Made by a program: the position numbers and the translations under genes. From CAZUHB01 sp964620445 (GTDB lineage: Bacteria; Planctomycetota; B15-G4; CAYZWU01), in the NCBI GenBank assembly GCA_964620445.1, contig CAZUHB010000016.1:1-64000 (forward strand): DNA of 64,000 nucleotides, written 5' to 3'. The first letter of the stretch is position 1, and the number at the start of each line of letters is the position of its first letter. Below are positions 52,396-61,381 of the stretch, one piece after another. The notes under the pieces were generated by a model. The model was not told the DNA's origin. It was given only the letters and a program-made list of their open reading frames with translations, and ran no database searches.

Positions 52396-55107
52396 TCAGT
52401 GCCGGCTTTCCCGATTTCGGTAGATGGCATTGAAGAGCACCTTGAATGTCCCCCGCGCCTGGGCGCGGAACTGGCAGCGGAAACCGATCAGCACGGCAAG
52501 CCCGTCGCCGAAGGCGGCCTCGGCCAGGGCGCCCTTGGCGTGAATCTTCTCATCGTTCTCGATCCATCCGCTGATGAGGGGATTCATTTTCGGATAGGTT
52601 CCCACCAAGACGACACCCGGTTTGGCGGACTTCCTCGGCGGTTCGCTTCCGGAGCGGTCCCGCGCCTGGCGGCGACCGGGGCCGTCCGTCTCCTCCACGA
52701 TCTCGAACACGGGGCTGTTGGCGTGCATGATCGTCACCGTTCGATTCTGGCCGAAGGCGAGGGGATGGGTGTTGTCCACGTTGATGCTCAGGAGCGAGCC
52801 CGGGCAGAAGAACCGTTTCTCCTCCTCCCGGCGCGGGGCGGGTGAATCATACCTCGATGAATCACGCCCGCCGGCCGTCCGCGCCACGCAGTTCTCGATG
52901 TCGAGCTCGAGGTTCTCGATGACGAAGTCGCACGACGAATCGAGCGCGATCAGCACCCCCCCCTCGCGCACGAAATCGCGCAGGGCGAAGATCCCCTCCT
53001 CTCCGATGCCGCCGGTGTACTTCTTGGGCACACGTCCGATCGGGTTGCCGTCGATGATCGATCGCGCCCGTATGTCGGCGAGGAGGATGGCGTCGTACCT
53101 CGCCTTCAGACCGCCGGCGCGGATATCGGCGTCGTGCACCGTGCTGTAGGCGAACTCGTACTTCTCGAGCACCCAGCGCGTCCATCCCTCGTCCATGCTG
53201 GCCGTCCACGGCTGGTAGACGCCGAGGCGGACCGGCTTGACCTGTACCAGGCCCTCGGAGGGGGACTCCGAAACCCGGACCGCTTCGAGGCCGATCTCGA
53301 TCACGTCGGCCTCGATCGCGTCAAGCCGTTCGCCGGCAGCATGAATGACGAAGGTCCCGGCAGAGAAGTTTTTCCCGGCGCACTCGAATTCCTGCGTCAC
53401 CGTGAACACCGACTGGCCCGCGGCGAGCAGCCGATTGACGAGGGTGAAGGCGTGGTTCTGATTCCGTTCGACGAGAAGGTACTGGCCGCCGCCGTTGATC
53501 AGCCTGACCGATCCCTTGGGAGGGCTGGCTCCCCGTTCCATCTTCTCGAGCCGTGCCTCGAATGGACTGACCACCTCCACCGTCTTGACGCCCATGAGCA
53601 GCGGCAGGGTCCAGCCCGCGACGTCGTAGGGCCGTTCGGGCGGTCCGCCCGGGTATGACCTGAGATCGGGATAGGACTGCGTCTCGAGCAGGTCCTTGGC
53701 GTGGGCCCGGTAGGGCTGGGCCGTGAGGACGACGGCCGTGAGATGGGGGTAGTCGATCCCGTCCGCCCGGAAATGATCGCGCGCGAGGTGGACCTCCACG
53801 CCCCCGCGCTGGAGCACCTCGATCAACTCCCAAGCGGCTGCCGGATCGTCCTGGTCGTGGCCGGGCAAGATGAGGTACGCGTAGGGCGGTTCGCTCCGTC
53901 CCGCTTCGATCTGGCGCGCGCCGAGACGGTAGAAGTTCTCGAGAACCTCCTGCCTGTTCCGCGCGGCATGGCCGAGCACGGAGAGGATCGCCGTCTGCTC
54001 GTAGGCAACGATATCGCCCAGCCGCCACCACCCGCCTTCCCAGGGCTCCGGAAAGTTGGAGCGCACGCCGTAGTCGTCCCCGGAACGCGTCACGCGCAGA
54101 TCGCTCCGCCGTTGAAACACCGGAGAGGCGATGTTGACGCTTGCCATTTCGATGAGCTGGGTCACCATGTTGTGCCGGCTCGGCACGGAGGTGAAGTAAC
54201 CGATCAGCCACTCGTCGAACATCGCGTTGGAGATGATTCCCTTGTGCCCGGCGAGGGAAAGATCGAGCTGCATGCGGGCGCTCATCAGCGCGAGCAGGTA
54301 CTGGTGCAGAGGGTCGAGATTCGGGTTGATCGGATCGTGATAGGGGGGGATGAACATGCGCGCCCCCCGGTTGCCCATCTGGTGCACGTCGATCACGATC
54401 TGGGGAAACCACTCCTCGTAGAGCACGCGCGAGATGTGCCGCGATTCGACCTGGGTCATCATGGCCCAGTCGCGGTTGTTGTCGTGACCCACGTACTTGT
54501 GGTAGAGCCACGGCATGCGCGATCCCTCGAAGGGTGTGTCCACGTATTGCCTGTACCAGTCGCACACCATCTGATGGCCGTCGGGATTCATCGACGGAAC
54601 GAGCAGGAAGATCGTGTCGCGCCGGATCGCCTTCATGGCTGGAGAGTCTTCCGTTGCAACCTGCCAGGCCGAGATCATCGCCATCTGGGTCGATGCGATC
54701 TCCGTGGCGTGCTGGGCGCAGCCCACGAAGACCACGGCCGGGGTCTCCTTCGCCAGCCTGTGCGCGTCCTCGCCGGCCAGCGTGCGCGGATCGGAAAGGG
54801 CGCGCACCGATTCCCTGATCATTCCGAGACGTGCCATGTTCTCCTCGCTCGAGATGGTGGCGAGGATGATCTCCCTGCCCATGGTCGACGTGCCGATCTT
54901 GTGCACCTGCACGCGGTCCGTGGCATTGTCGAGCGCGGTGAAGTAATCCCGGATCGCTTTCCAGTCGGCCAGGGTGCGGTCCGTGCCCGGTTTGAATCCG
55001 AGCACATCTTCCGGGGAGGGGACGTCGGCCGCATGGAGACGCGCACCGTACGGCACGCACAGGACAAACAAAACCGCCAGGAACGCAGCGAGCGGAAAGC
55101 GACGCAT
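52396..55107 (-). CDS. Exported M14-family zinc carboxypeptidase with long C-terminal extension
   Basis: The 903-residue product has a signal peptide (about 1-27) and an M14 peptidase domain (about 45-400). Zinc ligands are His and Glu in CAQHATEIAS (H-x2-E) and His in VIDVHQMGN; PSMNPDGHQMV and GHDNNRDWAM are further family landmarks. The remaining about 500 residues include a Rossmann-like segment (YAYLILPGHDQDD, VEVHLARDHF) and a later amidotransferase-like fold (LKARYDAILLADI, EGIFALRDFVREGGVLIALD). This is the large M14 type found in environmental bacteria. It probably degrades peptides in the periplasm. It is a separate transcription unit from the MFS gene downstream. Confidence 0.9.
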   Translation of the reverse strand: MRRFPLAAFLAVLFVLCVPYGARLHAADVPSPEDVLGFKPGTDRTLADWKAIRDYFTALDNATDRVQVHKIGTSTMGREIILATISSEENMARLGMIRESVRALSDPRTLAGEDAHRLAKETPAVVFVGCAQHATEIASTQMAMISAWQVATEDSPAMKAIRRDTIFLLVPSMNPDGHQMVCDWYRQYVDTPFEGSRMPWLYHKYVGHDNNRDWAMMTQVESRHISRVLYEEWFPQIVIDVHQMGNRGARMFIPPYHDPINPNLDPLHQYLLALMSARMQLDLSLAGHKGIISNAMFDEWLIGYFTSVPSRHNMVTQLIEMASVNIASPVFQRRSDLRVTRSGDDYGVRSNFPEPWEGGWWRLGDIVAYEQTAILSVLGHAARNRQEVLENFYRLGARQIEAGRSEPPYAYLILPGHDQDDPAAAWELIEVLQRGGVEVHLARDHFRADGIDYPHLTAVVLTAQPYRAHAKDLLETQSYPDLRSYPGGPPERPYDVAGWTLPLLMGVKTVEVVSPFEARLEKMERGASPPKGSVRLINGGGQYLLVERNQNHAFTLVNRLLAAGQSVFTVTQEFECAGKNFSAGTFVIHAAGERLDAIEADVIEIGLEAVRVSESPSEGLVQVKPVRLGVYQPWTASMDEGWTRWVLEKYEFAYSTVHDADIRAGGLKARYDAILLADIRARSIIDGNPIGRVPKKYTGGIGEEGIFALRDFVREGGVLIALDSSCDFVIENLELDIENCVARTAGGRDSSRYDSPAPRREEEKRFFCPGSLLSINVDNTHPLAFGQNRTVTIMHANSPVFEIVEETDGPGRRQARDRSGSEPPRKSAKPGVVLVGTYPKMNPLISGWIENDEKIHAKGALAEAAFGDGLAVLIGFRCQFRAQARGTFKVLFNAIYRNRESRH

Positions 55108-55194
55108 GAGGAAACCTCCAGGGTGGTTCAGATTTTCGGGATGGGCTGAAATCCAGGGTGCCGCACTGAGCTCAGAATACCATGGGGGCGCCAG

Positions 55195-55214
55195 AAAAGG
55201 GACACGCCCCTTTT
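55195..55214 (-). terminator. Short intrinsic terminator after the MFS gene
   Basis: AAAAGGG (55195-55201) and CCCTTTT (55208-55214) form a 7-bp stem with a 6-nt loop directly after the MFS stop codon. On the minus strand the 3' arm supplies TTTT followed by CT. The stem is short, so efficiency may be partial. Confidence 0.45.
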
Positions 55215-56534
55215 TCAGGAGACGAGGCTTTTTTCGTTTTCGTAATTAGACTTACCCGGGTAGAGGAGGAGCAGAAGAAGGCCGCAGCCGACCGTGATCC
55301 AGAGAGGCACGGCGTAGAGATAGGTGTAGTCGACGTTTCCGTTCTCCAGGGTTGCGGCCGCCCCGATCTCGCCGGCAAAGAGATTGCCCACGATGATACC
55401 GACGCCGATGATGATGAAGTTGAAGAGCCCCTGGGCGCTGGCGCGCACATCCTTGCCGCACTGCTCGTCGACCACGATGAACGCGACGAACATGAAGCAC
55501 CCGAAGCAGAAGCCGTGCAGGGCGAGCGCGGGCACGACCGCGGTCGGGTAGGGGAGGTAAGCGAATATGCCGAAGCGCAGCATGTAGGCGAGAAGGCCGA
55601 TGAAGAGGATCGCCTTCTTGCTCCAGCGGACGAGGAAGAACGCCATGAACGCGAGGACGGCGATCTCGGCGATCTGGCCTATCGTCATGAGGCCCGCGCC
55701 GCCCCAACCGAAGATCGGCTCGAGCCACTCCGTGGCCTGCGCGCTCGCCGACACCGTCTTGTTCACGAAGGGCGCGGTGTGCACGAAATAGAACTGATGC
55801 ACCACGCTCACCGGGAATGCCACGAGGAAAAGCACCCAGAGGGCGCGTTTTTTCAGCGCGCCCAGGGCGGCGAATGGCGCGAAACCCCGTCCCGCGGCAG
55901 GCTGCGGGGGCGTGTGGGGGAGAGCGAGGCAGATGACGGCCAGCACCGCGCCGAGGATGGCGCTCAGCTTGAAGCAGTCGGCGATTCCGGCGATGCGCGT
56001 CGTCTCGACGACGTCGGCTGCAGCGTCGGCGCTCAGGTGGAGCAACCAGTGTCCCATGGCGATTCCCGCCGCGATCCAGCCGATCGTGCCCCAGACGCGC
56101 ACGCCGCCGAACTCCTTTTCGCTGTTCTTGAGATTGTGGAAGCTGAGCGAGTTGGTGAGCGGAATCGTGGGGGCGTAGATCAGGCCGTAGAAAAAGGAGT
56201 AGACGCAGAAGGCCGTGTACTCCTCCGGCCCGAGAGAGGCGAGCATCCAGACGAGCACGCCGCCGATCAGGTGGCTGACGGCGAGGAAGCGCTCCGTCGA
56301 GAACCAGCGGTCGGCAATCTGGCCGCTGATGAACGGCGCCACGAGCGCGCCGCATGCGCCGAGCGCGGCGATCACCCCGAACTCCTTCGCTGTCCAGCCG
56401 AGGTGGCCGGTCAGGTACGGGTAGAGGAGCGGCAGCCAGGCGCCCCAGATGGCGTACTGGAAGAACATCATGATCGACAGTCGGAGCCGGATGTTGAAGG
56501 GGGTGCGTCCTGCGTCACTCGCGTCTGGATTCAT
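55215..56534 (-). CDS. MFS transporter, nucleoside:H+ symporter-like
   Basis: The 439-residue protein has twelve membrane helices and the NupG/XapB-like opening RLRLSIMMFFQYAIWGAWLPLL, followed by ISGQIADRWFSTERFLAV in the first cytoplasmic loop and GGVRVWGTIGWIAAG between helices 4 and 5. This branch carries nucleosides in enterobacteria; relatives in Planctomycetota-like genomes lie beside sugar-processing genes. It starts 3 nt after the stop of the ThuA-DUF1080 gene, so it may import the product released by that enzyme rather than nucleosides. A nucleoside role would link it to the udp-deoB pair about 50 kb away. Confidence 0.85.
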   Translation of the reverse strand: MNPDASDAGRTPFNIRLRLSIMMFFQYAIWGAWLPLLYPYLTGHLGWTAKEFGVIAALGACGALVAPFISGQIADRWFSTERFLAVSHLIGGVLVWMLASLGPEEYTAFCVYSFFYGLIYAPTIPLTNSLSFHNLKNSEKEFGGVRVWGTIGWIAAGIAMGHWLLHLSADAAADVVETTRIAGIADCFKLSAILGAVLAVICLALPHTPPQPAAGRGFAPFAALGALKKRALWVLFLVAFPVSVVHQFYFVHTAPFVNKTVSASAQATEWLEPIFGWGGAGLMTIGQIAEIAVLAFMAFFLVRWSKKAILFIGLLAYMLRFGIFAYLPYPTAVVPALALHGFCFGCFMFVAFIVVDEQCGKDVRASAQGLFNFIIIGVGIIVGNLFAGEIGAAATLENGNVDYTYLYAVPLWITVGCGLLLLLLYPGKSNYENEKSLVS

Positions 56535-56537
56535 GGA

Positions 56538-57860
56538 CTAGAGCTCCTTCACTCTGATGTTCCTGTAGAAGACGAAGGCCTTCGGGTCGTGGTTCTGCAG
56601 ACCGATATAGCCCTCGCGGCCGCGGTTGCCCTCGTAGCCGTCGACCACGGTTTCGCCGTTGACCTTGATCGTGTAGGACTGTCCCTCGACGGTGATCTCC
56701 ATCCGGTTCCACTCGCCCGCGGGTCGGGACACGATCTTCGACGGGGCCTGGAAGCTATAGACCGCGCCGGTGTCGTGCTTGGGCCCGGCCGTGTCGCAGA
56801 TCTGGATCTCGTACCCCGTGGAGACCGGTTCCCATTCGTCGGCCGGCGGATCGGGAAAACGCACGAAAATACCCGAGTTGTCCTTTTGACGGCTCACCTT
56901 CCACTCGACGGAGAGGGTGAAGTCGCGGAATTTCCTGGCGTGGTACCAGAGCAGGCCCATGCCGTCGATCGACTTGAGCGCGCCCTCCTCGATGGCAAAA
57001 CCGCCCGGGCCGCAGTGGGTCCAGCCCTCGAGGTTGCGGCCGTTGAAAAGCTCGATCCATCCGTCAGCGCCCGCGTCGCCGACCTCGGGCCGCAGCGCCC
57101 AGAGAACGGCGCGATGCATGAGGGTTTGAAAGTGTTCGTTCCGGAACGACTCGGGCGCGTGGCCGAGGACCGTGTAAAAGACCTTGCCGCGGCCGTACTT
57201 CTTGGTCCACGCCACGGGCCGCGTCTTGCCGTCGCCCGGGCTCTTGCCCACGAGGAGGATGTTCTTGTCGTCGAGGGAGCACATCTTCATGTGGTAGAAC
57301 TCGTCCATCGTGGCAAAGTCGGTCAGCCCGCGCGTGATGAAATGGCTGCCCGCCACGCGCTGCACCTGCAGCGGCCCGAAGGGCGGGTGGGTCTGAAAGG
57401 TGCCGCCCACCATGCGGATGAAGTCGACATCTCTCTTGAGCGTGTCGCCCGCCGAGTGCATCCCCACCCACGGACCGCCGGAGCGGACGAAATGAAGGAG
57501 GCCGTCGCGCTGCTTGTGGGTGAGTTTGACGTAGGCGTCCTGGTGGTAGGCGAGGATCAGGTCGTACTTCTGGTTCAGGTCGAAATCCTCGAGCAGGGCG
57601 GGATTGGACGGGACGGTGGCTTTCTCCGCTTTGGGTTTTCCCTCGGGCGGGTTGTCGATGCGCACGAAGTCGAAGGTGATCGAAATTTTTTTTGCCAGGG
57701 CGTCGGCGAGGATCTTGGAGCATTCCTCGTAGCGGTGGAATTCGCCGCCGAGGAGGACGAGCGCCTTGACCGGTTCCTGCTCGGCCGATGCCGAGGAGGC
57801 CGGTGCGGAAAGGATCATCACGAGCATGAGGCTGACGGTTAACGGTGCGAAACGGGCCAT
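56538..57860 (-). CDS. Exported ThuA-DUF1080 (3-keto-disaccharide hydrolase) fusion
   Basis: The 440-residue product has a signal peptide (about 1-28) and two domains. Residues 30-235 are ThuA-like, an amidotransferase fold (KALVLLGGEFHRYEEC, YDLILAYHQD, GGPWVGMHSAGD, GRGKVFYTVLGHAPESF). Residues 245-440 are DUF1080/LamG-like (GWIELFNGRNLEGWT, WKVSRQKDNSGIFVRFP, TGYEIQICD, GEWNRMEITVEG). DUF1080 proteins have been linked to cleavage of 3-keto-disaccharides, and ThuA to trehalose utilisation and 3-keto-sugar metabolism. The gene lies 3 nt before the MFS transporter, suggesting extracellular sugar processing followed by uptake. Confidence 0.92.
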   Translation of the reverse strand: MARFAPLTVSLMLVMILSAPASSASAEQEPVKALVLLGGEFHRYEECSKILADALAKKISITFDFVRIDNPPEGKPKAEKATVPSNPALLEDFDLNQKYDLILAYHQDAYVKLTHKQRDGLLHFVRSGGPWVGMHSAGDTLKRDVDFIRMVGGTFQTHPPFGPLQVQRVAGSHFITRGLTDFATMDEFYHMKMCSLDDKNILLVGKSPGDGKTRPVAWTKKYGRGKVFYTVLGHAPESFRNEHFQTLMHRAVLWALRPEVGDAGADGWIELFNGRNLEGWTHCGPGGFAIEEGALKSIDGMGLLWYHARKFRDFTLSVEWKVSRQKDNSGIFVRFPDPPADEWEPVSTGYEIQICDTAGPKHDTGAVYSFQAPSKIVSRPAGEWNRMEITVEGQSYTIKVNGETVVDGYEGNRGREGYIGLQNHDPKAFVFYRNIRVKEL

Positions 57861-57953
57861 GCGGTTTCTCCTTGAAGCATGTAAAGGAACAACCTTATCT
57901 TAGCGCTGCGGAGACAGGAAAGGAAAATTTGTTCCGAACCGGAAAGGGCGACG

Positions 57954-59093
57954 ATGCGATTTTTCAGCGATACGCGGACGGCGACTTTTATCGAGCGGCC
58001 CAACCGGTTCGTGCTGGTCTGCTCGCTGTCGGGGAAGAGGATCCGCGCCTATCTGCCGAATCCCGGGCGGCTCCAGGAACTGCTCTTTCCCGGTGTGAAG
58101 GTCTGGCTCGAAGGATCGGACGATCCGGGCCGCAAGATGGCTTACACGGCCGTGGCTATCGCTGACCAGGGCGGTGATCCGGTCGTGCTCCACACGCACG
58201 CGATGAACGACGTGGCGCAGCACCTTCTGGAGCGCGGACTCGTGCCCGGCCTCGAGGGGACGCGGATCGCGGGACGCGAGGTCACGCGGGGCCGGAGCCG
58301 CTTCGACTTTCTTCTGGAGAACGGGAAGAAGGAGATCCTGCTCGAGGTCAAGTCGTGCACCCTCTTCAGCCGGAGGGTGGCCATGTTCCCCGACGCGGTC
58401 ACCGCGCGGGGGCGCAAACACGTGGAAGAGCTGGTCGATCTCTCGCGGGGGCGGACGGGCGGGGCGGTTCTGTTTCTCGTCAACTCGCTCCGGCCCGATG
58501 TCTTCCTGCCCGACTTTCATACCGATCTTTCTTTCTCCCGGACACTCCTCGACGCGCGCGGGAAGATCGGGATCATCCCGCTCGCCATCGGCTGGACCGG
58601 CCGGCTGGCGCTCAGGAAGAGGATGCGCCTTCTTCGCGTTCCCTGGGAGTGCGTCGAGCGGGACGCCCGGGACCAGGGGAGCTACCTGGTCGTTCTCAGG
58701 CTGCCGCGCGCGCGGACCATCGAGGTGGGAAGGCTCGGCCCGGTGCGCTTCGAAAAGGGATTCTACACTTACATCGGCTCGGCGAGGCGAAGCCTGTCGA
58801 AGCGGGTCGAACGCCACCGGCGGCGCCGCAAGAAGATGCACTGGCACATCGACTTCCTGCGCGAACGGGCCGAGTGGCATGCGGCTCTTCCCGTGCTGTC
58901 AGCGGACGATCTCGAGTGCACGATCGCATCCGCGTTGAGACGGAGTGCCCAGGGAGCGGTCCCGGCGTTCGGCTCGTCCGATTGCGGCTGTGAGTCCCAT
59001 CTCGTCCGGCATGAGAGCGATCCTCTCCGGATCCCCGCCTTTCACGAGGTTTTGCAGCACTTCAGGATGGAGCGCCTCCTCCCTTCGGAATGA
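57954..59093 (+). CDS. sfsA: SfsA nuclease fused to DUF123 (GIY-YIG-like) domain
   Basis: The 379-residue protein has an SfsA domain (about 1-228) with GKRIRAYLPNPGRLQELL, RSRFDFLLENG and LLEVKSCTL (acidic residues and Lys of the PD-(D/E)XK core), FPDAVTARGRKHVEEL and FLVNS. After a linker, residues about 240-365 are DUF123, a GIY-YIG-like domain: GSYLVVLRLPRARTIEVGRLG, GFYTYIGSARRSLSKRVERH and FGSSDCGCESHLVR. SfsA binds DNA and has been reported as a DNA/RNA nuclease. The usual length of SfsA is about 230 residues, so the fusion is notable. It is divergent from the ThuA-DUF1080 gene and convergent with the hybrid kinase. Confidence 0.93.
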   Translation: MRFFSDTRTATFIERPNRFVLVCSLSGKRIRAYLPNPGRLQELLFPGVKVWLEGSDDPGRKMAYTAVAIADQGGDPVVLHTHAMNDVAQHLLERGLVPGLEGTRIAGREVTRGRSRFDFLLENGKKEILLEVKSCTLFSRRVAMFPDAVTARGRKHVEELVDLSRGRTGGAVLFLVNSLRPDVFLPDFHTDLSFSRTLLDARGKIGIIPLAIGWTGRLALRKRMRLLRVPWECVERDARDQGSYLVVLRLPRARTIEVGRLGPVRFEKGFYTYIGSARRSLSKRVERHRRRRKKMHWHIDFLRERAEWHAALPVLSADDLECTIASALRRSAQGAVPAFGSSDCGCESHLVRHESDPLRIPAFHEVLQHFRMERLLPSE

Positions 59094-59182
59094 ACCCGGT
59101 TTCACCAATTTGATCCGGGTGATGCTCGAACGGATTGCCGGTTCTGTTCCGGGAATCGAAATAGACGAAAATCCTGCCGGTG

Positions 59183-61348
59183 CTACACGGGGAGCGTGTC
59201 GGTTTTTTTCGATTCCACGTCGTGGAGTATCTCGAACAGTCTCTCGGACGAAATCGGTTTTGAAATGTACTCATCCATTCCGGCGGAGAGACACTTTTCC
59301 CTGTCCCCCTTCATGGCATGGGCGGTCATCGCGATGATGGGGGTGCGATCGGCCCCGCGGCCCTCCTTCTTGCGGATGAGAGAGGTCGCTTCCAGGCCGT
59401 TCATCTCAGGCATCTCCACGTCCATCAGGACGAGGTCGAACCGTTTCTGCTCGAAAGCCTCCACCGCCTTGCGGCCCGTGTCAACGAGAACGATGGCGCA
59501 GTCCCGCTTCTTGAGATGGTTCAGGATCACGTGCTGGTTGACGATGTTGTCCTCCGCCACGAGAACATCGAGGCGGGGGCGGTCCGATTCGACTGTTCGA
59601 TCGGCATCGGCGGCGGACTTCTCCTCCCCGGCTCTCTTCGGCCCGCGGACCTTCATGATCGTCTCGAGCAGATTCGATTGCTTGATCGGCTTGGTCAGGT
59701 AGGCGGCCACGTCGAGCTGCTTGCAGCGGCTCGCATCGCCGCGCAGGCCGGCCGACGTGAGCATCACGATTGCCGACTCGGACCAGGCAGCATTCCGCCT
59801 GATCTCCGCGGCCAGGCTGAAACCGTCCAGCTCGGGCATGTGCACGTCGAGAAGGATCAGCGGGAAGGTCTTTCCCGCGGCGGTCGATTCGGTGAGAAGG
59901 GCGAGGGCTTCCTTCCCTCCCGCCACGCTGGTCGGCCGCAAGCCCCAGTTGGCCAGGGCTTCGTCGAGAATCAGCCTGTTCGTTGCATTGTCGTCGACGA
60001 TCAGAACGGGCATCGACTCGATATCGACCTCTCCCGCATCGATCTTCGGGGACGCATCCTGACCGATCCCGAGCCGCACGGTGAAGTGAAAGATGCTTCC
60101 TTCGCCAGGCTGGCTGTCGACCCAGATCTTGCCGTTCATCAGGTTGACGAGCCTCGTCGAAATCGCGAGTCCAAGGCCCGTGCCGCCGAAACGGCGCGTC
60201 GTGCTTCCATCGGCCTGGGAGAACTCCTTGAAGATGTCCTCGTGCTTGTCTTCCGGAATACCGATGCCCGTGTCCCGTACGGAAAAGAGGAGAGTGGCCT
60301 CCTTTTCGGTCTTCTTCTCGACGTTCACCTCCACCGTGACCTCTCCCCGGTCGGTGAACTTGACCGCGTTGCCCGCGAGATTGACGATCACCTGACGGAG
60401 ACGGCCCGGATCGCCGTAGAGATTGCAGGGAACCTCCCGGGGGATGCGGCAGGCGATCTCGAGACCTTTCTGATGGGCCTTGACGGCCACGGTCCGGACG
60501 GTGTTCTCGACCATGTCGCGCAGGTCGAAATTGACCGCCTCGAGCTCCAGCATATCGGCCTCGATCTTCGAGAAGTCGAGGATGTCGTTCAGCAGGGCGA
60601 GCAGCGCCTCGGCCGAATTTCTCGACATGGACAGGAACTCGCGCTGCTCATCGGTCAGTGTCGTCTCGAGGGCGAGATCGGTCATGCCGATGATTCCGTT
60701 CATCGGGGTGCGGATCTCGTGGCTCATGTTGGCGAGGAACTGGCTCTTGGCGCGGCTGGCCTTCTCGGCCAATTCCTTGGCCCGGCGCAGCTCTTCCTGC
60801 GTTGCCTTCACCTGGCTGATCGTCTCTTCCAGTTCCTGATTCTTGGCCACGGCATTCTCGAAAGACGAGAAGAGCAGATCGATGATCTGCATGCGGTCCG
60901 ACGAGACGGTGTACTTCTTTCCCGAGAAGAAGATCTCGAGACCGATGTTCGTGGTCGTGTTCTTTCTGAGCTCGAGGTTGATCAGGATCGATCGGATGCG
61001 GGAGAGGAGAACCTCGGCCTTGTAGGGCTTGGTGATGAAATTATCCGCCCCGCACTGCAAACCCCGGATCACGTCGGTGGTGTCGGACAGGGAGGTGAGC
61101 AGGATGACCGGTACGAGCCCGAATGTTTCGTCGTTCTTGATCCTGCGGCACAACTCGTAGCCGTCCATCTCGGGCATCTCGATGTCGGTGATGACGAGGT
61201 TCGGGCGATAGTCGTCGATCCGCGCGAGCGCTTCGACCCCGTTCCCTGTAGCAACGACGTCATAGCCTGCTTCGGAGAGGATATGTTCCAGCCTCAGCGC
61301 CTGCGTCAGGCTGTCTTCGGCGATCAGAATCTTGACTTTGTCGAACAT
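59183..61348 (-). CDS. REC-HisKA-HATPase-REC-REC hybrid kinase of the chemosensory operon
   Basis: ATG 61348 (MFDKVKIL) is used because GAGGAAGG precedes it; a longer frame adds seven residues. The 721-residue protein has no membrane helix. The order is an N-terminal receiver with phospho-Asp in ITDIEMPEMDG (Asp55), a coiled linker, a HisKA domain with MSHEIRTPM (His near 215), and an ATPase domain (NLAGNAVKF, RDTGIGIPE, GGTGLGLA). Then follow receiver 2 (LLDVHMPELDG) and receiver 3 (LMDVEMPEMNG). All phospho-sites look intact. It lies 33 bp after cheB and is probably the last gene of the CheA-CheB operon. The N-terminal REC would be its input, perhaps fed by CheA. Confidence 0.93.
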   Translation of the reverse strand: MFDKVKILIAEDSLTQALRLEHILSEAGYDVVATGNGVEALARIDDYRPNLVITDIEMPEMDGYELCRRIKNDETFGLVPVILLTSLSDTTDVIRGLQCGADNFITKPYKAEVLLSRIRSILINLELRKNTTTNIGLEIFFSGKKYTVSSDRMQIIDLLFSSFENAVAKNQELEETISQVKATQEELRRAKELAEKASRAKSQFLANMSHEIRTPMNGIIGMTDLALETTLTDEQREFLSMSRNSAEALLALLNDILDFSKIEADMLELEAVNFDLRDMVENTVRTVAVKAHQKGLEIACRIPREVPCNLYGDPGRLRQVIVNLAGNAVKFTDRGEVTVEVNVEKKTEKEATLLFSVRDTGIGIPEDKHEDIFKEFSQADGSTTRRFGGTGLGLAISTRLVNLMNGKIWVDSQPGEGSIFHFTVRLGIGQDASPKIDAGEVDIESMPVLIVDDNATNRLILDEALANWGLRPTSVAGGKEALALLTESTAAGKTFPLILLDVHMPELDGFSLAAEIRRNAAWSESAIVMLTSAGLRGDASRCKQLDVAAYLTKPIKQSNLLETIMKVRGPKRAGEEKSAADADRTVESDRPRLDVLVAEDNIVNQHVILNHLKKRDCAIVLVDTGRKAVEAFEQKRFDLVLMDVEMPEMNGLEATSLIRKKEGRGADRTPIIAMTAHAMKGDREKCLSAGMDEYISKPISSERLFEILHDVESKKTDTLPV

Positions 61349-61381
61349 GCCGTTTTCCTTCCTCAACAATCGTTAACCGTC

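Noticed and set aside
53701..55149. A 482-codon plus-strand frame
   Set aside because: Antisense to the M14 peptidase gene with its zinc ligands; no motifs of its own.
55182..57842. An 886-codon plus-strand frame
   Set aside because: Antisense to the MFS and ThuA-DUF1080 genes, which have clear family motifs; composition rich in Glu, Arg and Val as expected of an antisense frame.
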